Below the pieces are notes generated by a model that saw nothing but the letters and a program-made list of their open reading frames with translations, searched no databases and was not told the origin of the DNA. From positions 1 through 5,366 of the forward strand of contig JAHCKJ010000160.1 of assembly GCA_026125835.1 (NCBI GenBank): DNA of 5,366 bases, written 5' to 3'. How positions within the stretch are numbered: the stretch's first letter is position 1; the number at the start of each line of letters is the position of its first letter. Below are positions 1 to 4,970 of this stretch, piece after piece. The position numbers and the translations under genes were made by a program. Source of the stretch: Sphingopyxis sp. Lineage in GTDB: Bacteria; Pseudomonadota; Alphaproteobacteria; Sphingomonadales; Sphingomonadaceae.

Positions 1-59
1 TGACCGATGCCCGGCGCGACAGCCAGGCGGTCTATGTCGGAACCGCCTTCCGCTTCTAA
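1..59 (+). CDS. C-terminal end of a probable outer-membrane beta-barrel protein (partial)
   Basis: Only the last 18 full codons and the TAA stop (57-59) lie in the window. The readable tail ends in AVYVGTAFRF. A terminal phenylalanine with hydrophobic residues at -3, -7 and -9 is the usual C-terminal signature of outer-membrane beta-barrel proteins, where it is recognised by the BAM complex. A porin or similar barrel protein is therefore the best guess, but the family cannot be named from so few residues. The gene converges on the ThiE-like gene, with 70 bp between the two stop codons. Any open frame could end this way by chance, so confidence is moderate. Confidence 0.5.
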   Translation, partial: TDARRDSQAVYVGTAFRF

Positions 60-92
60 GCCTGCATCGCTATTTGCGTCATAGCGGCCTGC

Positions 93-169
93 AAATGGCG
101 ACCTTCTGCGCTTCCGGTGCTCACGCACATTAAGTGCGCTGCGCTCCGGGCCGCGGAACGCCGCCATTT
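93..169. repeat. 77-bp imperfect palindrome, REP-like, at a convergent gene junction
   Basis: The outer arms match perfectly (AAATGGCG at 93-100 with CGCCATTT at 162-169). Inside them, CCGG at 114-117 pairs with CCGG at 146-149, and CGCAC at 124-128 pairs with GTGCG at 134-138 around an ATTAA loop (129-133). With a one-base offset near the CCGG blocks, about two thirds of the two 36-base arms are complementary. It lies between two converging genes and covers the end of the ThiE-like gene. It could act as a bidirectional transcription end or be a dispersed extragenic palindrome. No T-run follows it, so a classical intrinsic terminator is not shown. The inner part resembles a palindrome I recall from sphingomonad genomes; copy number cannot be seen here. 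Confidence 0.6.
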
Positions 170-789
170 TCGACGCGCTCTGACCCAAATATCGACGCAG
201 GCTTTGCCCGGCACCGCGCGGCCTTCTGCTCCCACGCATCGATTGCAGCCCAGCCGGGTTTGATCCCGCTCGCGCGAGCGAGCGCCTGCGCCCGCCGTGG
301 TGTCATTCCGCCGAGCGCGATCGGCGGGCCGCCCGCGAGGCGCGCCAGCCGCAGCCACGCGGCCAGCCCCAGCGACTTTGCCCCGGGATGCGACCGGCTC
401 GGGTGGAGCGGCGAGATGAAAACACCGTCGGCGCTGGCGCGGCGCGCGCGGCGCGCCTCGCGCGCGTCATGCACCGGCATCATCAGCCGCAAGCCGAGCC
501 GCCGTGCCTGCGCCGCGCGACGGGCCTCATGCTGGCGCAGGTGAACCCCGTCGGCGCCCCACCGCCGCGCCACATCGGGCGGTCCGGCGAGCAATATCGT
601 CAGCCCGCGCGCGCGCGCTATTCGCATCAACCGCCGCAACAGGCGCCAGCGCGCGCCGCGGGACAGGCTGTCGTGGCGCAGCACGATCCCGCTGCCAGGC
701 GGCAGGAGCGCGGCCAATCGCACGACGCCGACCGCCAGCCGCTCGTCACTGAACAGCCATTGCGGCGGCCGGGGGTGGCGTCGGACCAT
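130..789 (-). CDS. Thiamine phosphate synthase-like (ThiE/TenI fold) protein, divergent active site
   Basis: The 219-residue product has the landmarks of the ThiE/TenI TIM-barrel family: IVLRHD (35-40, place of QLRxK), GADGVHLRQ (78-86), ADGVFISPLHP (120-130, phosphate-loop strand), SHPGA (133-137) and IALGGMT (157-163). True ThiE joins hydroxymethylpyrimidine diphosphate to thiazole phosphate in the cytoplasm to make thiamine phosphate. Here several expected ThiE residues are changed: the QLRxK Gln and Lys are Val36 and Asp40, the Asn-Asp pair before GADG is Ala68-Gly69, the later metal Asp is Glu88, and the lysine after the phosphate-loop Thr is His134. A TenI-like or non-catalytic role is therefore possible. 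The protein is very arginine-rich (38 Arg, 4 Lys). ATG 789 is chosen because the longer frame would run into yggS. The last 13 residues are encoded inside a palindromic repeat. No TPP riboswitch is seen upstream. Confidence 0.8.
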   Translation of the reverse strand: MVRRHPRPPQWLFSDERLAVGVVRLAALLPPGSGIVLRHDSLSRGARWRLLRRLMRIARARGLTILLAGPPDVARRWGADGVHLRQHEARRAAQARRLGLRLMMPVHDAREARRARRASADGVFISPLHPSRSHPGAKSLGLAAWLRLARLAGGPPIALGGMTPRRAQALARASGIKPGWAAIDAWEQKAARCRAKPASIFGSERVENGGVPRPGAQRT

Positions 790-845
790 CGCCCTTTCTA
801 TAGGCGCGTCGCGGGCGCACGCAACGCGCCGGGACGGGATGATCG
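790..845. promoter_or_regulatory. Divergent intergenic region with a 7-bp inverted repeat
   Basis: This 56-bp gap separates the divergently transcribed ThiE-like gene and yggS, so promoter elements for both must lie here or inside the genes. It holds a perfect inverted repeat, GGCGCGT (803-809) and ACGCGCC (824-830), with a 14-base spacer. That could be an operator or an RNA hairpin 15 bases before the yggS start. No convincing -35/-10 pair is visible. In such GC-rich DNA a repeat of this length may be accidental. Confidence 0.35.
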
Positions 846-1520
846 ATGAGCGACGCGGCAAGCAGACTGGCTGAAGTAAAGACAAAGATTGCCGACGCGG
901 CAACGCGCGCGCACCGCAAGGCCGACGACATGTGCCTGATCGCGGTATCGAAAACGCACGACGCCGCCGCGATCCGGCCGCTGATCGCCGCGGGCCAGCG
1001 CCATTTCGGCGAGAACCGGGTGCAGGAGGCCGCGGCGAAATGGCCCGAATTGCGCGCCGAAACCCCCGACATCAAACTCCACCTGATCGGCCAGCTGCAA
1101 TCGAACAAGGCCGACGAAGCGGTGGCGCTGTTCGATGCGATTCATTCCGTCGATCGCTCGTCGCTGGTGCAGGCGCTGGCCAAGGCTTGCACGAAAGCGG
1201 GCAGGCAGCCGCAGCTGTTCGTGCAGGTCAATATCGGTGCCGAGGAGCAAAAGGGCGGCTGCACGGTCGCCGATCTGCCCGCACTGCTTGCCGAGGCCGG
1301 GGCGGCGGGGCTGAGGATCGACGGCCTGATGGCGATCCCCCCCGCCGACATCGAACCCGCCCCCTTCTTTGCCTTGCTCGACGAACTGGCCGCACGTCAC
1401 GGCCTGCCAGGACGATCGATGGGGATGAGCGGCGATTATGAGACCGCGGTGATGCTGGGCGCAACGCACGTCCGCGTCGGGACGGCGCTGTTCGGGGTAA
1501 GGGGGCAACCCGACCGCTAA
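846..1520 (+). CDS. yggS: YggS/PLPBP family pyridoxal phosphate homeostasis protein
   Basis: This 224-residue cytosolic protein matches the YggS/PROSC family, which has the fold of the alanine racemase N-terminal barrel, binds PLP through a lysine and buffers free PLP without a known enzymatic activity. Diagnostic parts are all present: AVSKTH with the PLP lysine at 36 (the same number as in E. coli YggS), HFGENRVQEA (53-62), LHLIGQLQSNK (78-88), VQVNIGAEEQKGGC (126-139), GLMAIPP (160-166), the SMGMSGDYETA phosphate-binding segment (191-201) and RVGTALFG (210-217). Length is typical. The ATG at 846 follows a GGGA-type Shine-Dalgarno sequence within 831-838. It is divergent from the ThiE-like gene and converges on the DUF4402 gene, so it is probably monocistronic. 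Losing this protein in other bacteria disturbs PLP and amino-acid metabolism; that is family knowledge. Confidence 0.97.
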   Translation: MSDAASRLAEVKTKIADAATRAHRKADDMCLIAVSKTHDAAAIRPLIAAGQRHFGENRVQEAAAKWPELRAETPDIKLHLIGQLQSNKADEAVALFDAIHSVDRSSLVQALAKACTKAGRQPQLFVQVNIGAEEQKGGCTVADLPALLAEAGAAGLRIDGLMAIPPADIEPAPFFALLDELAARHGLPGRSMGMSGDYETAVMLGATHVRVGTALFGVRGQPDR

Positions 1521-1542
1521 CGACCGGGAGCGGGACTAAAGC

Positions 1543-1562
1543 CCCTCCCCTTAAGGGGAGGG
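1543..1562. terminator. Perfect 20-bp palindrome between convergent genes, probable bidirectional terminator
   Basis: CCCTCCCCTTAAGGGGAGGG is a perfect palindrome 22 bases after the yggS stop and 49 bases before the end of the opposing DUF4402 gene. As RNA it would fold into a strong GC hairpin on either strand. The position between two converging genes suits a shared terminator. No clean T-tract follows on either side, so Rho-independent termination is not proven. Palindromes of this C/G-block type are, from memory, frequent in sphingomonad intergenic regions and may be dispersed repeats. Confidence 0.6.
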
Positions 1563-1611
1563 CGTTCTCCGATTTGAATGCCAGCCCCACCCCAAGCCGA
1601 CTTTGAACAGG

Positions 1612-2124
1612 CTATTGATATTCCACTGTCACCGGAATCCGCCCGCGATAGTCGCCGTCGTCGAGGCCCGCGATCTGCAACCGCCCGCCGAAGCGGAATA
1701 TCAGGCGCCCGTCGGGGCCGAGCCGCGGGGCGGCGGACAGGTCGGTGATCAGGTCGGTGACGCGCGCGGTGCGGCCGTGACCGCCCTCCAGATCGACGCT
1801 TGCGGGCAGGATGACGCGCACTTCGGCACCCGGTTCGCCGCGAACGGTGACGGTGCCGGTAAGCGCAAAGCCGCCAAGATCGACGACATCGCCGCGCAGG
1901 CGCCGGGCGCCCGTCACCGGATCGACTTCGACCTCGCCGCCGCGCGCGCCGACCGCGATGCGACCCATGTCGAGCCGCGTTTCGACCTCGACGCGCAGCG
2001 GCACCGCCGTGTCGCGCGACCGGGCGGCCCCGGGGGTGTCCGCAGCGCAAAGCAGGCACGGCGCCGCCGCGACCGGCGGGCCGGCGAGCGCCAGCAACAA
2101 TCCCAGGGCAAGACGCAGCTTCAC
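1612..2124 (-). CDS. Secreted DUF4402 domain protein
   Basis: Starting at GTG 2124, the 170-residue product opens with a Sec signal peptide: basic MKLR, a hydrophobic core (about 5-19) and an AAA cleavage site near residue 21. The mature part begins with CLLC (23-26) and then runs as one beta-rich domain. Its pattern is typical of DUF4402: GDVVDLGGFALTGTVTVRGEPGAEVRVILPAS (79-109 region), RVTDLITDLS (121-130), a GRLIFRFGGRLQIAG segment (139-153) and a closing GDYRGRIPVTVEYQ (157-170). The family is secreted and of unknown function, sometimes seen near pilus or surface-adhesion genes; no usher or chaperone gene is present here. A TTG at 2130 also opens the frame, but GTG 2124 gives a normal n-region and an 8-base gap to TAAGG. 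It lies between convergent yggS and divergent msrB. Confidence 0.85.
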   Translation of the reverse strand: MKLRLALGLLLALAGPPVAAAPCLLCAADTPGAARSRDTAVPLRVEVETRLDMGRIAVGARGGEVEVDPVTGARRLRGDVVDLGGFALTGTVTVRGEPGAEVRVILPASVDLEGGHGRTARVTDLITDLSAAPRLGPDGRLIFRFGGRLQIAGLDDGDYRGRIPVTVEYQ

Positions 2125-2132
2125 GCCCAAAG

Positions 2133-2137
2133 CCTTA
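2133..2137 (-). promoter_or_regulatory. Ribosome binding site deciding the GTG start of the DUF4402 gene
   Basis: On the minus strand TAAGG ends 8 bases before GTG 2124, a good spacing. The same site is only 2 bases from the alternative TTG at 2130, which argues against that start. Confidence 0.5.
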
Positions 2138-2148
2138 GGCGATCATGG

Positions 2149-2163
2149 TTAAACGCGCGTAAA
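2149..2163. promoter_or_regulatory. CtrA-like motif upstream of the DUF4402 gene
   Basis: The plus strand reads TTAA, seven bases, TAAA; the minus strand reads TTTA, seven bases, TTAACC. The alphaproteobacterial cell-cycle regulator CtrA binds TTAA-N7-TTAA, so this is one mismatch from the consensus. It sits 25 bases upstream of the GTG start, where it could overlap the promoter. A single degenerate match in AT-poor DNA is only suggestive. Confidence 0.25.
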
Positions 2164-2211
2164 AATAGGATTCGGGGCGGGGCGCCGACCTCTTGCAGCC
2201 TGTCACCGCAG

Positions 2212-2225
2212 ACCCGATATCGGGT
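2212..2225. promoter_or_regulatory. Perfect 14-bp palindrome upstream of msrB, candidate operator
   Basis: ACCCGATATCGGGT is a perfect palindrome centred about 57 bases before the msrB ATG and about 95 bases before the DUF4402 start. Its two-fold symmetry and location in a divergent promoter region suit a dimeric regulator. It could also be a short hairpin in the msrB leader or part of a dispersed repeat. No regulator is encoded nearby to link it to. Confidence 0.35.
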
Positions 2226-2275
2226 GCGACCGGCGATCCGGGCGATGCCCCGCAGCCGCGCAGGAGATATCCAGC

Positions 2276-2683
2276 ATGACCAACCCGACCCCCGGCAAAC
2301 CGCTCGACCCGATGGCGCACCATGTGCTGCGCGAAGGCGGCACCGAACGCGCGTTCACCGGCAAATATACCGACCACAAGGGCGACGGCGTCTATCGCTG
2401 TGCCGGATGCGGCGCGCCGCTGTTCGACAGCCGGACCAAATATGACAGCGGATCGGGCTGGCCGAGCTATACCGCGCCCGCGGGCGACGCCGCAGTGACC
2501 GAATTGACCGACACCAGCCACGGCATGATCCGCACCGAAGTGCGCTGCGCCGCGTGCGAAGGACATCTGGGCCATGTGTTTCCCGATGGACCCGGACCGA
2601 CGGGGTTGCGCTATTGCATCAACAGCGCGGCGCTTGACTTCGCCGAGCGCGGGCCGGATGACGCAGGCTCCGGCAACGACTGA
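2276..2683 (+). CDS. msrB: Peptide-methionine (R)-S-oxide reductase MsrB
   Basis: This 135-residue protein reduces the R epimer of methionine sulfoxide in proteins, repairing oxidative damage. There is no signal peptide, so it is cytosolic. The structural zinc site is formed by two CxxC pairs, Cys42/Cys45 (YRCAGC) and Cys91/Cys94 (RCAAC). Family motifs follow: YDSGSGWPSY (56-65), HGMIRTEVRC (82-91), GHLGHVFPDGP (96-106) and RYCINSAALDF (112-122), with catalytic Cys114. The usual resolving cysteine in SGCGWPS is Ser60 here, so recycling probably uses direct reduction by thioredoxin or another thiol. Length is typical for a stand-alone MsrB. AGGAG at 2262-2266, 9 bases before the ATG, is a strong ribosome binding site. 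It is divergent from the DUF4402 gene and 73 bases upstream of the penicillin-binding protein gene. Confidence 0.97.
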   Translation: MTNPTPGKPLDPMAHHVLREGGTERAFTGKYTDHKGDGVYRCAGCGAPLFDSRTKYDSGSGWPSYTAPAGDAAVTELTDTSHGMIRTEVRCAACEGHLGHVFPDGPGPTGLRYCINSAALDFAERGPDDAGSGND

Positions 2684-2741
2684 TACGGTTGGCGCCGGGG
2701 GGCGGCGATTACGGCCGACGCCGGCAGGGGCGTGGCGAGGG

Positions 2742-2747
2742 AAGGAA
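2742..2747 (+). promoter_or_regulatory. Ribosome binding site for the TTG start of the PBP1A gene
   Basis: AAGGAA ends 9 bases before TTG 2757. An in-frame TAA at 2748-2750 rules out any start farther upstream, and no ATG, GTG or TTG that keeps the transmembrane segment follows before residue 60, so TTG is the sensible start. Confidence 0.6.
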
Positions 2748-2756
2748 TAAGCAGCT

Positions 2757-4931
2757 TTGCGTCGCGAACGACAGTCGGCTTCGCCCGGAAAATCGACCAC
2801 CAGAATATCTGCGCGTCCGCCGGGCGGTGGCGAACCGTCGCGCTTTCGCCTGTGGACGCGGCGCCTGTTCCGCTGGGGTCTGGCGCTGGGGCTGGTCGCG
2901 TTCGTCGCGGTCGCGGTCGCGGTCGGCCTTGCCGTGCAGCGGATGCCAAGCTTCGAGGAACTCAAGAAATCGCCCGCCGGCCAGACGATCCGCGTCCGCG
3001 CCGCCGATGGCACCGTCTTCCTGTCGCTCGGCCCCAATTACGGCCGCTGGCTCAGCTTACGCGAAACGCCGCAGGTGATGCAGGACGCGATGGTCGCGGT
3101 CGAGGACCGGCGCTTTCGCTATCACCCCGGGCTCGACCCGGTCGGCATGGCGCGCGCCGCAGTGGTCGCCGTCCAGAACCGCGGCAGCGGGCGGCGATTG
3201 CAGGGCGCGTCGACGATCACCCAGCAGCTGGCGCGCAACGTCTTTCTGTCGAACAGCTATGATTTCAAGCGCAAGACGCGCGAAATGATCCTCGCGCTCG
3301 CGCTCGAATGGAAATTTTCGAAGGACGAGATCCTCGAACTCTATCTGAACAAGGTCTATTTCGGCGGCGGCAGCTATGGCATCGACGCCGCGTCGCGCCG
3401 CTTTTTCGGCCATAGCGCGACCGAAATGTCGCTGTCCGAAGCCGCGGTGGTCGCGGGGCTGGTCAAGGCGCCGTCGCGCTATTCGCCGACCGCCGATGCC
3501 TCCGCCGCGCTGGGCCGCGCCGGGGTCGTGCTCGGCGTGATGGTCGATGCCGGGGTGATCACGCAGGCGCAGGCCGACAGCGCCAAGCCGGCGGATGTCC
3601 AGTTGGCGCAGGAAACCGGCAGAAGCGCGCGTTATTTCACCGACTGCGCTGCCGCAGCTCGACATGCTGATCGACGAGGGCAGCGCGAGGCGCTCGACGT
3701 CTATACAACGAGGATCGACCTCAACATGCAGCGCGCGGCGACCGCCGCCATCCAGGCCAACACGCCCGCCGGAGTGCAGGGGGCACTGGTATCGCTCGAC
3801 CGCGACGGCGCGGTGCGCGCGATGGTTGGCGGCACCGACTATGTAACGTCGAACTATAACCGCGCGACGCAGGCGTTGCGCCAGCCGGGGTCGGCGTGGA
3901 AATTGTTCGTCTATATGGCGGCGCTCGAGGCGGGGTATAAGGTCGGCGATCCGGTGGTCGACGAGCCGGTGACGATCAACGGCTGGAGCCCGCGCAACTC
4001 GTCGGGGCGCTTTGCCGGGACGATGGACCTGCGCAGCGCCTTTGCCTATTCGGTCAACACGGTCGCCGCGAAGCTGGGCGACGAGATCGGCTTTTCGGCG
4101 GTCGCCAACATGGCGCGGCGCTTCGGGATCACGACGCCGGTCAACACCCACCCGTCGATGGTGCTGGGCAGCGCCGAGGTGCGGGTGATCGACATGGCCG
4201 CCGCCTTTGCCGCGGTGGCGCGCGGCGGCGTTTCGGTCGAACCCTATGGCATCACCAAAGTAACGACCGCCGACGGCCGCCTGCTGTACCAGCGCCCCGC
4301 GACGAACGGCCAGATGCTGGTCGACAAATGGGTCGCAGCCGGGATGACCGACCTGCTGCAAACCGCGGTCAACACCGGCACCGGCCGCGCGGCGCAGATC
4401 GGTCGTCCGGTGGCGGGCAAGACCGGCACGACGTCGAGTAACAAGGACGGCTGGTTTCTGGGCTTTTCCAGCGGCTTGACCACCGGCGTGTGGATGGGCC
4501 GCGACGATGCGAAACCGGTCGGGGGGCTGCAGGGCGGGCGGGCGCCGGCCAAAGCCTTTGCCGATTATATGCGCGTGGCGGTGGCGCGGCGTCCGGTCGA
4601 GCAATTCGACACCGAAGTCGTGCTGCCCGAATGGCAGCTGGAGGACGAGGGCGACGCCTATATGGGCGAGCCGGGCGAGGACGGGCTGGTCGACGACAAT
4701 GGCATGCCGATCGAACTGCCCTATGACATGCGCCCCCCCGACGCGGCAGCACCGCCGCCGCCCGACCCGGGCCCGGTCCTCGACCAGCAGTGGATCGAGG
4801 AACAGACCGGGCGGCGCGGCGCCAGTGACAATGGCGCACCGCCGCGCGGCGGCGCTCAACCGAAAGTCCAGCCGCCGGTGGTGAAAGCGCCGCCGAACCG
4901 CACGCAGCCGCAACCGGGCGATTTCAATTAG
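2757..4931 (+). CDS. Class A (PBP1A-type) penicillin-binding protein, bifunctional transglycosylase/transpeptidase
   Basis: This 724-residue inner-membrane enzyme polymerises lipid II and crosslinks the peptides in the periplasm. A basic cytoplasmic tail precedes one transmembrane helix (about 37-60). The GT51 domain follows, with AVEDRRF (catalytic Glu116), GASTITQQLARN (150-161), the RKTREM region (172-177) and ILELYLNKVYFGG (192-204, Glu194). The transpeptidase domain has PGSAWK (Ser379, Lys382), YSVN (SxN motif 432-434) and AGKTGTT (KTG 555-557), so both activities look intact. The C-terminus (about 613-724) is an acidic then Pro-rich, probably disordered tail. Oddities: residues 297-310 in the linker between the domains appear to be read out of the ancestral frame, and Arg319 looks like an extra codon; these changes cancel, so the frame stays open. 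The start is TTG. The gene follows msrB in the same direction and converges on the lipoprotein gene. Confidence 0.95.
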   Translation: MRRERQSASPGKSTTRISARPPGGGEPSRFRLWTRRLFRWGLALGLVAFVAVAVAVGLAVQRMPSFEELKKSPAGQTIRVRAADGTVFLSLGPNYGRWLSLRETPQVMQDAMVAVEDRRFRYHPGLDPVGMARAAVVAVQNRGSGRRLQGASTITQQLARNVFLSNSYDFKRKTREMILALALEWKFSKDEILELYLNKVYFGGGSYGIDAASRRFFGHSATEMSLSEAAVVAGLVKAPSRYSPTADASAALGRAGVVLGVMVDAGVITQAQADSAKPADVQLAQETGRSARYFTDCAAAARHADRRGQREALDVYTTRIDLNMQRAATAAIQANTPAGVQGALVSLDRDGAVRAMVGGTDYVTSNYNRATQALRQPGSAWKLFVYMAALEAGYKVGDPVVDEPVTINGWSPRNSSGRFAGTMDLRSAFAYSVNTVAAKLGDEIGFSAVANMARRFGITTPVNTHPSMVLGSAEVRVIDMAAAFAAVARGGVSVEPYGITKVTTADGRLLYQRPATNGQMLVDKWVAAGMTDLLQTAVNTGTGRAAQIGRPVAGKTGTTSSNKDGWFLGFSSGLTTGVWMGRDDAKPVGGLQGGRAPAKAFADYMRVAVARRPVEQFDTEVVLPEWQLEDEGDAYMGEPGEDGLVDDNGMPIELPYDMRPPDAAAPPPPDPGPVLDQQWIEEQTGRRGASDNGAPPRGGAQPKVQPPVVKAPPNRTQPQPGDFN
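2905..2922 (+). repeat. Hexanucleotide tandem repeat (TCGCGG x3) in the PBP transmembrane codons
   Basis: Three exact TCGCGG units, followed by a partial TCGG, encode the Val-Ala alternation in the membrane helix (about residues 50-56). Each unit is two codons, so slippage would lengthen or shorten the helix without breaking the frame. Confidence 0.6.
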
Positions 4932-4970
4932 GTCCGGACCCTGGCTTCAACGCATATGTTCGCGTCGGTC

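Noticed and set aside
790..845. TPP riboswitch before the ThiE-like gene
   Set aside because: The gap is only 56 bp and no thi-box sequence such as CTGAGA is present.
790..903. Longer N-terminus for the ThiE-like protein, starting at 903
   Set aside because: It would overlap the yggS start and adds 38 Arg/Pro-rich residues unlike the family; ATG 789 places the first barrel strand normally.
798..1508. 236-codon open frame antisense to yggS
   Set aside because: yggS carries every family motif on the opposite strand; the antisense product resembles nothing and is compositional.
1603..2445. 280-codon plus-strand frame across the DUF4402 gene and the msrB start
   Set aside because: It overlaps two well-supported genes in other frames and its product is a low-complexity Arg/Ala/Gln sequence.
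2691..2725. Possible hairpin between msrB and the PBP gene
   Set aside because: Only 4-5 bp stems with mismatches can be drawn; I see no convincing terminator there.
2135..3037. 300-codon minus-strand frame across msrB and the PBP start
   Set aside because: It is a shadow of msrB and the PBP N-terminus with no domain-like features.
3057..4913. 618-codon open frame antisense to the PBP gene
   Set aside because: It is His/Arg-rich with no recognisable motif and mirrors a strongly supported gene. Long antisense frames are expected in high-GC coding DNA.
4931..4940. GGTCCGGACC palindrome at the end of the PBP gene as a terminator
   Set aside because: It is 10 bp with no room for a loop and no T-run, and such short palindromes are common at this GC content.
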